A DNA stretch of 64,000 nucleotides from Rivularia sp034931125 (GCF_034931125.1 NZ_JAYGHM010000019.1:1-64000); one strand, 5' to 3'. Shown: positions 1 through 8,880, counted from the stretch's first letter. The notes: a model not told the origin generated them from the sequence alone. Numbers and translations: made by a program.

Positions 1-44
1 AAAAGAAAGTCTCCTTCTGGATAATTGAGGGAGGCTTTCTTTTT
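1..44. terminator. Rho-independent-type terminator hairpin
   Basis: A 14-nt arm at 1-14 pairs with 30-43 (one G-T wobble), leaving a loop of about 15 nt, and is followed by T residues. The A-run on the left and T-run on the right mean it could work in either direction. It probably ends a gene lying left of the window. Confidence 0.7.
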
Positions 45-194
45 GTTAAATTATTTGTCAATTTGATATTGTTCAACTTACAATAAAAATAAAATAAAAG
101 TCTATGGAAGTTTCTAAGGAACAAAAAATTAGATCTTTTTATATTAAATTGTCTGTTAACAAATTCAAATTGACAAACAATTACGATTTAACAA

Positions 195-1118
195 ATGGTA
201 AATCAGATAAATGATATTGCTTTGCAAGCGAGCCAAGGTAGCATCGCAGCAATTATTCAGATATTAAATGAAAAGTTAGCTAATTCTGGTGTTAGAACCA
301 GAGCGGTTTTTGATAGTGGAGTTTTACAACTGTTATGTGAAGCTCGAACGATAGAAAAACTTGAGAAATCGACTTTAATACACCAAATTCGGCAGATATT
401 AGAGACAATCGCACCTCGTAACATTCATAAAGTTCACATAAATAGTCGTATTGTCCGAGAACAACAATTATTATGGTTAGAAGAAATAAATCGTAATCCA
501 GAAAATCATCTGTTGTGGTCTGAAGAAATTACTTTAAACAAACCTCATATTTTATGGCAAATAATTAAAGATTTTAAAAACAATAAAAACGAATTAAAAA
601 AACCACAATTGCCTCAGCCTAAATCTTCTCGGCATTTAATAGTTAATAACAAGAATAAGATTAAAAAGTCCTTGTTTGGAGAGACTATTAATGTGCTTAT
701 GTTGTGGATATTACTACTATCGTCAGGTTGGCTTGCTTATTCTTTGCTAGGTAATAAGAAAAATAATTTAATAGAAGCGCAAACTTTAGAATCTTTTAAT
801 ACCGATACACCTGAGATAAAATCTTTAAAACCTTTAGATACTGATCAAAACAAATTAGAAGTACCTATTGTCACTTCTTCTCAAGCAGAAGATGATTTTT
901 TTAATGTAGCAGTGCGAATTGCTAATCAAGCAGTTGAAGATGGTCAAGTAATAACAACTTCTGCTGAATGGTTAGACCTAGCTGCTAAATGGCAACGTGC
1001 TTCCGATTTGATGGGTAAAGTTCCGTCTAGTCATAATCGCTTCAATGAGGCGCAAACAAGAATTGAGCTTTATAAAAAATATAGTGAGTCGGCTTTAAAG
1101 CAAGCGAATAAGAAGTAG
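195..1118 (+). CDS. Single-TM protein with a C-terminal helical W/A-repeat
   Basis: I do not recognise a named family. The 307-aa product has a soluble N-terminal region (about 1-115), a K/N-rich linker, one hydrophobic segment at about 166-186 (LMLWILLLSSGWLAYSLLG), an acidic linker, and a helical C-terminus (about 225-305) with the pattern W-x3-A-x3-W-x2-A, then VP and AQ-x-RIELYKK. The same kind of repeat occurs behind the TM segment of the caspase-fold protein at 23511-25229. A single-pass protein with the tail on one side of the membrane is inferred. The ATG has no clear Shine-Dalgarno. The gene stands alone after a terminator. Confidence 0.75.
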   Translation: MVNQINDIALQASQGSIAAIIQILNEKLANSGVRTRAVFDSGVLQLLCEARTIEKLEKSTLIHQIRQILETIAPRNIHKVHINSRIVREQQLLWLEEINRNPENHLLWSEEITLNKPHILWQIIKDFKNNKNELKKPQLPQPKSSRHLIVNNKNKIKKSLFGETINVLMLWILLLSSGWLAYSLLGNKKNNLIEAQTLESFNTDTPEIKSLKPLDTDQNKLEVPIVTSSQAEDDFFNVAVRIANQAVEDGQVITTSAEWLDLAAKWQRASDLMGKVPSSHNRFNEAQTRIELYKKYSESALKQANKK

Positions 1119-1253
1119 TTTTATTTCTGGGTTAAGTTTCTAAATTTATATATTGTAAAGGCTCTAGTTTTGTAATATTGTAACAAGCTTCCACTTTATT
1201 AAACTTGTGTTTACGCTAATATACACAAAAATCAGTATATTAGAATACTTGAT

Positions 1254-1713
1254 ATGCATGAAGCTTTCATTGATTTAGACGAATTAGTAGTACGGTGTAG
1301 AGATAAGCAAGCTAAACAATTTATTAAAGAGGCAATTGCTTGTTATAAAGCTGGAGCATATCGTTCTTGTATTGTCGCAACTTGGAATGCGGTTGTATTC
1401 GATTTTCTCCATAAACTAAGGGAATTACAGCTTTTAGGAGATAAAGAAGCCTCACAGTTATTAGAACAATTTGAGAAACAGTCCTGTACAATGGAAAGAA
1501 ATTCTAGAAATTTTCTTTGAAAATAGTCAGATATATAATTCACATGGTTGTGCTAGTACTTTTGAATCTCTATTTAATAAATCTATAGAGCTTGATGCTT
1601 CTGTTAAACCTTACTGGTTCTCTTTTAGAGAGAAACTTAATTCTCTTAGTCCTAACGATAAATATATTAATAATTTAAAAAAAGTAATCGATACTCAACT
1701 TTCTATTGAGTGA
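1254..1713 (+). pseudogene. Frameshifted remnant of a cyanobacterial hypothetical gene
   Basis: Two reading frames abut. The first (1254-1520) encodes an 88-aa start, with AKQFIKEAIACYKAGAYR and an ATWNAVVFDFLHKLREL segment. The second, in another frame and open from about 1471 to 1713, continues with QWKEILEIFFENSQIYNS and ends at LSIE. The join near 1471-1500, where both frames read plausible protein, suggests a frameshift or small deletion. The N-terminal helical pattern resembles longer cyanobacterial hypothetical proteins, so I infer a decayed copy. Two separate small proteins are possible but less likely. Confidence 0.55.
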
Positions 1714-1835
1714 TTTTTGCTATCTTATCTATATATTGCCTGGTGAAGTGTACTTCTGTTGGTCATAACTTACAAGGTTATTAGAATTGTTCAGTAGTAC
1801 GTAAAGTTTGGCGATCGCACTTCACTAAAACAACC

Positions 1836-1863
1836 AGAGACGCAGTTTGATTACCACGTCTCT
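1836..1863 (-). terminator. AGAGACG/CGTCTCT hairpin downstream of nadA
   Basis: AGAGACG (1836-1842) pairs with CGTCTCT (1857-1863). It lies just past the nadA stop and, read on the minus strand, is followed by GGTTGTTTTAG. It may end nadA transcription. The same AGAGACG arm recurs near 37265 and 55408, so it belongs to a dispersed palindrome family. Confidence 0.45.
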
Positions 1864-1875
1864 ATAAATATTTAC

Positions 1876-2883
1876 CTAAATACTCATCTCTAACATCCGC
1901 TCCATAGGACGCAAAGCCTTAATTCTCGTATCCTCACTCATCGTAATTTCCGGGGTGCGATTCTTCATTGCTAAATACAGCTTTTCTAAGGTATTCAACC
2001 GCATAAACGGACACTCGTTACAATTGCAGTTATTCGTCGGTGGTGCGGGAATAAACTGTTTGTGCGGTGCTTGTTTTTGCATTTGGTGAATGATTCCCGG
2101 TTCCGTAGCAACAATAAATTCATTACTGGAACTCTGCTGACAATGCTTTAATAAAGCCGCCGTAGACCCAATAAAATCAGCGTGCTGCAATACAGATGTT
2201 TCACATTCGGGGTGAGCAATTACCTCAGCTTGTGGATGTGCAATTTTTAACTGCACAATCTTCTTCTCGGAAAAGGTTTCATGGACAATACAGCTACCTT
2301 GCCATAATAATAAATCTCGCCCAGTTTGCTGCATTACATACCGCCCTAAATTACGATCTGGAGCAAAAATAATCGGTTGTTCTTTGGGTATCTGCTGCAC
2401 AATTTTGACAGCGTTAGAACTGGTGCAGATAATATCGCTCATCGCTTTGATTTCCGCAGTACAGTTAATGTAAGAAATTACCAAATGCTCTGGATGAGCG
2501 GCTTTAAATGCTGCAAACTCTGCGGGGGGACAACTATCCGCTAAAGAACAACCAGCATCCAAATCTGGTAGCAAAACTAATTTATCTGGATTAAGAATCT
2601 TTGCCGTTTCTGCCATGAAATGAACGCCAGCAAACACAATAACATCTGCATTAGTATTCGCTGCTGCTTTGGAAAGTTGCAACGAATCGCCAGTAAAGTC
2701 TGCAATGTCTTGAATATCTGGTTCTTGATAATAGTGGGCTAAGATAACGGCATTAAGTTCTTTTCTTAGACTATTGATCGCTGCAAATAAATCTAATGGC
2801 AATGCACCCAGTTGGGTTGTTTTGCGTTGAGCAAGTGCGGTAGTAAACACGGTATGATTAGGCAGAATGTTCTTTTTATCCAA
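1876..2883 (-). CDS. nadA: Quinolinate synthase NadA
   Basis: It condenses iminoaspartate with dihydroxyacetone phosphate to quinolinate in de novo NAD synthesis, in the cytoplasm. The 335 aa match the family length. The HYYQEPDIQDIADFTGDSL stretch near 50-68 and LLPDLDAGCSLADSCP are typical. The three 4Fe-4S ligands are probably Cys112, Cys198 and Cys291, the last within the NCNCNECP motif. It is transcribed alone, away from the phosphoesterase gene. nadB and nadC are not in the window. Confidence 0.96.
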   Translation of the reverse strand: MDKKNILPNHTVFTTALAQRKTTQLGALPLDLFAAINSLRKELNAVILAHYYQEPDIQDIADFTGDSLQLSKAAANTNADVIVFAGVHFMAETAKILNPDKLVLLPDLDAGCSLADSCPPAEFAAFKAAHPEHLVISYINCTAEIKAMSDIICTSSNAVKIVQQIPKEQPIIFAPDRNLGRYVMQQTGRDLLLWQGSCIVHETFSEKKIVQLKIAHPQAEVIAHPECETSVLQHADFIGSTAALLKHCQQSSSNEFIVATEPGIIHQMQKQAPHKQFIPAPPTNNCNCNECPFMRLNTLEKLYLAMKNRTPEITMSEDTRIKALRPMERMLEMSI

Positions 2884-3105
2884 AATCTCGCAGTTTTGTA
2901 CAAAAGCTTACCTCATCCCTCGTTCCTTTTACCGTCAGAGGGTTTGGCAATCAAATTATACGTATTTGCAAGATATAATTTTTAATCTTGAAATAATTAT
3001 AGTACTTTTTACCAAAAATAATAGGTGGATAATACGACTTCGAGAAAATTGTGTCAAAATTGGTTTGAGTTTCCTATCCTGGAAACATATGGAAAGGAAA
3101 GTGGC

Positions 3106-4035
3106 ATGACAAGCAGTCAGATAACAAACTCGAAAACTCTCAAAATCGCTGTAGTGGGAGACGTTCACGACCAATGGGAAAAGGACGATGATATTGCACT
3201 CCAGCGTCTGCACATTGATCTGGTGCTGTTCGTAGGGGATTTTGGTAATGAGTCGGTAGAAGTGGTCAGAAAAATAGCTTCACTCGATATCCCTAAAGCA
3301 GCCGTAATGGGCAACCACGATGCATGGTTCACTGCTACCGAATGGGGGCGTAAAAAGTGCCCCTACGACCGCACTAAAGAAGATTGGGTGCAGCAACAAC
3401 TTGATTTTTTGGGTGATACTCATGTTGGTTTTGGGAAGCTGGATTTTCCGAATTTTAACTTAACGGTGGTAGGAGGTCGTCCTTTTACTTGGGGTGGACC
3501 GAAATGGAAATTTGCGGATTTATGTAAGGAAAGATTTGGCGTTGCCACTCTTGAAGAGTCAACTACCCGAATTATGGAAGCAGTAAAGAGCGCTGCTTAT
3601 GAAACGATAATTTTTCTCGGTCATAACGGTCCTTCGGGATTGGGGGACAATCCCGAAGACCCTTGCGGCAAAGATTGGCATCCAATCGGCGGCGATTATG
3701 GCGACCCAGACTTTGCGGAAGCGATTTCTCAAAGTATCACCGCCGGTAAAAATATTCCTTTGGTGACATTCGGACATATGCACCATAGCCTGCGACATAC
3801 AAAAGTATTGCGAAAGCGTATTTTTAGGAGTCCAGAGGGAATTATTTATTTAAATGCAGCCAGCGTACCCCGAATTATCGAAAAGCCTCAAGAGAAGCTA
3901 CGTAATTTCTCTATTGTGGAACTTGAAGATGGTAAAGTCGCAAAAGCTTCACTAGTATGGATTGACAATGATTTCACTATTAAATCTGAAGAAATTCTTT
4001 ATCAAAAATCCACTTCACTAGTGCAACCAGCGTAG
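3106..4035 (+). CDS. Calcineurin-like metallophosphoesterase
   Basis: The dimetal phosphoesterase motifs are visible in order: VGDVHD, FVGDFGN, MGNHDAW, LGHNGP and FGHMHH. The protein resembles the metallophosphoesterase family conserved in cyanobacteria and plants (TIGR04168 type). Its substrate is unknown. The open frame extends upstream to 3025, but I choose ATG 3106 (MTSSQITNSK, 309 aa) because GGAAAGGAAA lies 6 nt upstream and the extra residues carry no motif. It ends about 75 nt before tRNA-Ser. Confidence 0.88.
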   Translation: MTSSQITNSKTLKIAVVGDVHDQWEKDDDIALQRLHIDLVLFVGDFGNESVEVVRKIASLDIPKAAVMGNHDAWFTATEWGRKKCPYDRTKEDWVQQQLDFLGDTHVGFGKLDFPNFNLTVVGGRPFTWGGPKWKFADLCKERFGVATLEESTTRIMEAVKSAAYETIIFLGHNGPSGLGDNPEDPCGKDWHPIGGDYGDPDFAEAISQSITAGKNIPLVTFGHMHHSLRHTKVLRKRIFRSPEGIIYLNAASVPRIIEKPQEKLRNFSIVELEDGKVAKASLVWIDNDFTIKSEEILYQKSTSLVQPA

Positions 4036-4111
4036 AAATATAGTATAATATATAATTGGTCAGCAGTTATCTAGGCTTCATTGTTCAAGATTGATTGCTG
4101 ACAGATGATTT

Positions 4112-4196
<85 letters not shown>

Positions 4197-4280
4197 TTGA
4201 AGGTTCGTCATCAGAAAAATTCGCGAGTAAGTGAAAATTTTCCTGATTATTTTTTATTATATGGGAGGATTGAGGTGAAG

Positions 4281-4499
4281 CTAACTGAGCTTTCGTGAAG
4301 CTTTATAGTTTCCTCCTCGCTCTGCTGCTCTTTGTGCAGGCTTGTTACTTGCTTTTTGAGTGATTTCTTCCCAATTAGCTTGCTCCAATACTACATCCAA
4401 AACATCTGAAATATTGCAACGCTGCTCGTATGCTATTCGTCTAAGAATTTCGTGGTGTTCGGGCTGAATATACACAGGCTTTCTTTGTGTTTGCGCCAT
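4281..4499 (-). CDS. Small RHH-like DNA-binding protein
   Basis: A 72-aa basic protein. KPVYIQPEHHEILRRIAYE followed by a second helix (ISDVLDVVLEQANWEE) looks like a ribbon-helix-helix fold: a short strand, then two helices. The tail is basic and probably disordered. Proteins of this shape are often antitoxins or small repressors, but no partner gene is adjacent, so it would be an orphan. It is the last intact gene before the 1.1-kb gene-free stretch. Confidence 0.6.
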   Translation of the reverse strand: MAQTQRKPVYIQPEHHEILRRIAYEQRCNISDVLDVVLEQANWEEITQKASNKPAQRAAERGGNYKASRKLS

Positions 4500-4646
4500 T
4501 TATCCCGCAATAAGTAAACAATCTTTTTCAGAAGAGCTATTATCTCACGGGTGGACGTACTGGCATAGCACGTCGTATTTATTAAAAAAAATATACTTAG
4601 ATTTTAAGATATGAAAATTTTTCACCACTTAAATTATAAGTATTTC

Positions 4647-5018
4647 ATAAAAAATATACGGGATGTGGGAAACTCAGTCTTTTTAAAGCTGAGAGGAAAA
4701 CGCCACGGTGGTTAAAACCACACGCGGCGTTTTCCTCTTGGATGGTTAGTCCGCAATGTCGGTGATGTTAGCTTGTCCTAGGAGGACACGCTGCGCGAAC
4801 GATAATGTTTGAGGTCGGCATATCTAGGAAACACTGGCTTAACTCAGGTACACCTGTTTAATCCCCTAGTTATAGAGCTTGGAACTAGCTACGCATTCCA
4901 AGGTATGAACTTCAACACTTACCTTAAACGTAGGAAATTAATCCTTAATCTGGTCAGCTAAGAGTTTCAGGATTACGCCTGAAGCTCAGACCCTTTAGGG
5001 CTGAGTTGCTGACTCTTT
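4647..5018 (+). mobile_element. Candidate IS200/IS605-type non-autonomous element with paired bulged hairpins
   Basis: Two 21-nt hairpins in the same orientation share one architecture. Left 4673-4693: CTCAG, bulged T, CTTT, loop TT, AAAG, CTGAG. Right 4985-5005: CTCAG, bulged A, CCCT, loop TT, AGGG, CTGAG. Each is preceded by GAA(A/G). Matched subterminal hairpins with a bulged base, and a guide-like tetranucleotide at the 5' foot, are hallmarks of IS200/IS605 ends. In between are a perfect 13-bp stem (4692-4704 with 4726-4738) capped by GTGGTT/AACCAC, and near the right end a hairpin 4966-4983 inside a GTCAGC/GCTGAC pairing (4953-4958 with 5008-5013). No tnpA or tnpB reading frame is seen. 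The outer limits are guesses from TTTC (4643-4646) and CTTT (5015-5018). Confidence 0.55.
4775..4801. repeat. Dispersed GTCC-TAGGAGGACACGCT repeat copy
   Basis: The GTCCTAGGAGGACACGCTGC stretch followed by GCGAACG resembles the copy at 45181-45205 (GTCCGTAGGACACGCTTCGC then TAACG). GTCC and GGAC form a short palindrome. It sits inside the hairpin-bounded element. Confidence 0.55.
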
Positions 5019-5156
5019 ATAATTCTATATTTCAAGATTGTAAAGATTTTGTAAACAAGAGTGCGATCGCCATTTTCCCCTCCCCCTTCCATCTCGGTTC
5101 CCGCAACATTTCTGAAGTACTACTATTACCAATAAATTGAACTAGGAGGTTCCTTC

Positions 5157-5304
5157 ATGGCTATCCTACATAACTTAGAAATACCCTTCGGAATTGTATG
5201 AGCAACTCTCGATCAAAAACTGATAAAAGCTGTCTTCAGCTACGTCCTATGATGTTCGCGCTTTCAACGAGTTTGAAGTGCCACCTTTAGAGTCAAGATC
5301 GTAA
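5157..5304 (+). pseudogene. Decayed micro-ORF with a strong ribosome binding site
   Basis: A good Shine-Dalgarno (AGGAGG, 5143-5148) precedes ATG 5157, which reads MAILHNLEIPFGIV and then TGA at 5199. Past the stop the same frame continues with ATLDQKLIKAVFSYV, and a +1 shift near 5247 opens YDVRAFNEFEVPPLESRS, ending at TAA 5302. One nonsense and one frameshift would reconstruct a protein of about 48 aa. I do not recognise the family. Its size and leader-like start would fit a small peptide, but no maturation genes adjoin it. Alternatively only the 14-aa peptide is made. Confidence 0.4.
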
Positions 5305-5588
5305 TTACTATTTTTTTACAAAGAAATATTTATCACAAAAAGGATAAAATAAAATCCGCATAATCCCTAATATATTAAACCGTATAATATCATCTCCTCA
5401 TCCGTGTATCTGCACTGGCAGGGGAAATTAAAGCGATGCTAATTTAGCAACACGAATGAAACTTTTGTTACTTCTTTACAGGGTGCTTAGACAAATTTTG
5501 TATGTATAGCCCTACCCTTTGAGGGTGAGGCAAATTTCGCGTAACAAAGATTCATCCTTTCTAACAAATTCAACGCGAAAAATATCAA

Positions 5589-7766
5589 ATGACTTTAGAA
5601 GACATTAGTAATAAATTTATCACGACAGAACCCATAAAATCCGGAAAGGAATCGAGCGAACAAAAAGTATGGGATGCTGTTAAAAATGCATTTGCAGATA
5701 GAAACTGTATCGGTTATTGGCGGTATCCGATTTTCTCGAAGGTCGGTGAAATTCGTAAGGAACCCGATATTCTTGTTGCCGATCGCGAATTTGGTTTAAC
5801 TGTAGTTGAAATTCTGCCAGTTACCATCGATCAAATAGCTGAAATTCGCGATCGCAATTGGCTTCTACAAAACTTTGCTCGTACCGAAGCGTCTCCATCT
5901 CAATTAGCAGAACATCAATTACGGGCTTTAATTGCATACACTGACAGAGAACCGGCTATTTGGCGTAAAGTCAACGGTAGAGTTATTGTTGCACTACCTC
6001 TAATTACTCTTGAACTTTGGCAGCAAAGAGGTTTCGACCAACTACCTAATTGTCCCACAATTATTTTTCAAGACCAATTGAGCAAAGCTGCTTTACTCGA
6101 ACGCATTCAACAAACTTCTCCTTTAGTACCTGGAGAAAACTTAGAAGATAAAGATTGGGAATTACTGCTTTCGGTAATTGGTGGAACTCCAGTACTTCGT
6201 AAACCCCAGCGTGACATCGCTGTTAGTGGTAAAACTCGCGCTAGCGTGATGGATGCTTTGCGTCAAAAGTTATATGAAATAGATTTACAGCAAGAACATA
6301 TAGGTAAAGAAATTCCCCCCGGACCTCAACGTATTCGCGGTATTGCGGGTTCTGGTAAAACTGTATTGCTGTGCCAAAAAGCGGCGCATATGCATTTGAA
6401 GCACCCCGATTGGGATATTGCTTTGGTGTTTTTCACTCGCTCTTTATATGACTTAACGATCGCTTTATTAGACCAGTGGATGCGTCGTTTTAGCGGTGGA
6501 GATTTACAATACGATCCCAAAACTAATTTAAAATTGCGCGTGCTTCACGCTTGGGGTGCAAAGGAACAGCCCGGTTTCTATAGCACAATTTGCGAATACC
6601 ACGGTAAAAGACGCGGAACGGTTGTAGATACCAATCAAGGACAACCAAATCGTGCTTTAGCCGAGTTATGCAAGCGGTTACAGGAAGAGATCGCAATTGA
6701 GCCGATGTTTGACGCGATCTTGATTGATGAAGGTCAAGATTTAGTTGCTGACGACAATCTGAAATATCAAGATAAACAAGCAATTTACTGGTTAGCTTAT
6801 CAAGCTTTACGACCTGCAAGCGAAGAAACACCAGAAGAAAAGCGTTTAATTTGGGCTTACGACGAAGCACAAAGTCTTGATAGTTTAGTTGTACCAAAAG
6901 CTAAAGAAGTATTTGGTGAAGAATTAAGCAATCTTTTAAACAAGCAACCACAATACCCCGGTGGTATCAAACGTTCGGAAGTGATGCGTCACTGTTACCG
7001 CACTCCCGGACCAATTTTAACCGCAGCACACGCGATTGGTATGGGTTTGCTGCACGGTGAAGGAATGCTTTCTGGTATCACGAATAAAAAAGATTGGGAC
7101 AGAATCGGCTACGAAGTCCAAGGTGATTTTAGAAGAGTTGGTAAGCCCATTACCATAGTGCGATCGCCACAATTTTCTCCCAACCCAATCCCCGAACTCT
7201 GGGGAGAACCCGTACTAGAATTTAAAACCTATAATTCTCGTGAGGAAGAATTAACGGCTTTGTCTGAGAACATCATGCACAATATTGTTAATGATGGTCT
7301 TAATCCCAGTCGCGATATTTTGGTAGCAGTTTTAGGCTCTAATTCCGAAGCGATAGAACTAGAAAGAGAAGTTGCTGACTTCTTGATCGACCAAAATATT
7401 GACGTTTATATTCCCACTGCTAAAATCTTAAACGATTTGTATCCCGAATATCCCAATAATAGTCCTGATAAATTCTGGCATGACGGTGGCGTTACAGTGT
7501 CTCGTATCAACCGCGCTAAAGGACACGAAGCGGATATGGTTTATGTAGTTGGCTTTGATAAAGTCGCCCGCAACGAGAATGATATGAATCATCGTAACCA
7601 ATTGTTTGTCGCCTTAACTAGGGCGCGTGGTTGGGCATCTCTGAGCGGTGTAGGCAATTATCCCATGTATGATGAAATGCGGCGAGTAATTAGCAGTGGC
7701 GATACTTTTACCTTTACCTACAAACGTCCGCCGAAGCGCGATATTGGAGATGGGGAGGATGTTTAG
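5589..7766 (+). CDS. Nuclease-like/superfamily 1 helicase fusion
   Basis: A 725-aa cytoplasmic protein. The N-terminal part (about 20-130) resembles a nuclease-related (NERD-like, PD-(D/E)xK) domain: EPD at 58-60 and VVEI at 72-75. The helicase core follows: Walker A GIAGSGKT 251-258, Walker B LIDEGQD 378-384, then VSRINRAKGHEADMVYVVG and LFVALTRARGW near the C-terminus (UvrD-like motifs V and VI). Odd points are DEGQD instead of DEAQD, and no Lys two residues after Glu74, so the nuclease may be inactive or use another residue. The gene stands alone with weak start signals. A role in DNA repair or defence is inference. Confidence 0.85.
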   Translation: MTLEDISNKFITTEPIKSGKESSEQKVWDAVKNAFADRNCIGYWRYPIFSKVGEIRKEPDILVADREFGLTVVEILPVTIDQIAEIRDRNWLLQNFARTEASPSQLAEHQLRALIAYTDREPAIWRKVNGRVIVALPLITLELWQQRGFDQLPNCPTIIFQDQLSKAALLERIQQTSPLVPGENLEDKDWELLLSVIGGTPVLRKPQRDIAVSGKTRASVMDALRQKLYEIDLQQEHIGKEIPPGPQRIRGIAGSGKTVLLCQKAAHMHLKHPDWDIALVFFTRSLYDLTIALLDQWMRRFSGGDLQYDPKTNLKLRVLHAWGAKEQPGFYSTICEYHGKRRGTVVDTNQGQPNRALAELCKRLQEEIAIEPMFDAILIDEGQDLVADDNLKYQDKQAIYWLAYQALRPASEETPEEKRLIWAYDEAQSLDSLVVPKAKEVFGEELSNLLNKQPQYPGGIKRSEVMRHCYRTPGPILTAAHAIGMGLLHGEGMLSGITNKKDWDRIGYEVQGDFRRVGKPITIVRSPQFSPNPIPELWGEPVLEFKTYNSREEELTALSENIMHNIVNDGLNPSRDILVAVLGSNSEAIELEREVADFLIDQNIDVYIPTAKILNDLYPEYPNNSPDKFWHDGGVTVSRINRAKGHEADMVYVVGFDKVARNENDMNHRNQLFVALTRARGWASLSGVGNYPMYDEMRRVISSGDTFTFTYKRPPKRDIGDGEDV

Positions 7767-7793
7767 AAAATTGTGAGTTAAACTAAGAAAAAT

Positions 7794-7827
7794 GCTAAGG
7801 GGGCGGGCTTAAACCGCCCTCTTTAGC
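7794..7827. terminator. GC-rich hairpin after the helicase gene
   Basis: GCTAAGGGGGCGG pairs imperfectly with CCGCCCTCTTTAGC around a short loop, 27 nt after the helicase stop. No long T tract follows, so it may be a terminator or just a stable 3' end. The rest of the spacer up to 8139 is AT-rich, with TTAGTTGTTAGTTGTTAATT micro-repeats near 7950. Confidence 0.5.
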
Positions 7828-8166
7828 AGAGGAACGCTAATGTGTAAAGTACCATGATATTTCAGGTGAGTGCGTCCGCATTATTCCTGAAATATCTCAC
7901 CGCTAGTTTAGTAACCATCCGTGGTTATACAGTCAGAAGATATAGTTGTTAGTGGTTAGTTGTTAGTTGTTAATTGCTTGAAATTTACTGTAGATATATG
8001 TTTTTTGTAATTAGCTTCCCTAACTAGCCCTAAATCTAAACTGCATTTTATATTTTTTTATATTCGTATAGTTTTTTTATTTTTTGTAATTAAAGCACGT
8101 TAGCTGAGTTTAATATTGTTATGTTAAGAATTATCAAAAGTGCTTGACTTTAAAGCATTTATACGT

Positions 8167-8607
8167 ATGGCAATAAATAGTAACGGATTAAATATTGACT
8201 TTAAACGGCGCGAAGAAATTATATTTGCTCGCTCTATAATTTGGGATGAAGACCTTGGTGGTTGCGAGTTTTTTGAAGATTTAACTTTAGATAAACTAGC
8301 GCAGTTGTTAGAATCCGGTTTTGCAGAACCACAACAAACTCAAAATAATTCTCCTACGATTCAAGAATTTTACGAATTTGGCAAAAAGTCTCAAAATTTG
8401 GGCTATGAACCATTTTTTATTGGATATGTTGTTTCTCCCGATAGAGAAAACTACCGTACAAGCATCGAAGGAATTCAATTGAGCTTAGAGATAGAAACTA
8501 TAGATTCGAGAATATGTGCTGATTTCATCTCGGCATTTGAGAGATTTGCCCAAACTGCTGATGAAACGGATATAGCTTTGAAATTACTTTACGCTTGGTG
8601 GGATTAG
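8167..8607 (+). CDS. Hypothetical acidic protein
   Basis: Not recognised. I choose ATG 8167 (MAINSNGLNIDFKRREE, 146 aa); a GTG at 8140 would add 9 residues. The protein is acidic, with no TM segment or signal peptide, and ends in an aromatic ALKLLYAWWD. Helical segments at about 60-80 and in the final third suggest a compact globular fold. Its neighbours are a lone helicase and a small HTH protein on the other strand, with no shared operon. Confidence 0.6.
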   Translation: MAINSNGLNIDFKRREEIIFARSIIWDEDLGGCEFFEDLTLDKLAQLLESGFAEPQQTQNNSPTIQEFYEFGKKSQNLGYEPFFIGYVVSPDRENYRTSIEGIQLSLEIETIDSRICADFISAFERFAQTADETDIALKLLYAWWD

Positions 8608-8667
8608 CTTTTTGCAGTCAATTAAATAATCTGTCTGATTAGCGATCGCCATTTATTTTTTGTTTAA

Positions 8668-8880
8668 TTACTCTTCAATCACTTCAACTAATTCTTCTAT
8701 CATCACGTCGAACGCACGAGCTAGCTTTTGAATAGCAGTAAAGTCAACCATTGTCATTCCAGGCGAACCGGCATAGATTCTTAAAGTACTATAAACAACT
8801 CCAGAGCGGTCAGAAACTTCTTTTATCGTCCACCCTTTCTCAGCAGCAAGCTCTCTAACTTTTAACCTAATTATTCCCAT
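8668..8880 (-). CDS. Xre-family helix-turn-helix protein
   Basis: 70 aa forming one Cro/CI-type HTH: RELAAEKGWTIKEVSDRSGV (helices 2-3), then VDFTAIQKLARAFDVMIEEL (helices 4-5). It is short enough to be the DNA-binding domain alone, as in orphan antitoxin-like regulators. It has no convincing partner toxin next to it. The final VEVIEE is acidic. Confidence 0.8.
   Translation of the reverse strand: MGIIRLKVRELAAEKGWTIKEVSDRSGVVYSTLRIYAGSPGMTMVDFTAIQKLARAFDVMIEELVEVIEE

Noticed and set aside
4673..5013. Group II intron, tmRNA, RNase P RNA or riboswitch
   Set aside because: No domain V sequence, no tmRNA tRNA-like ends, no RNase P core, and no known aptamer pattern; paired transposon-type ends fit better.
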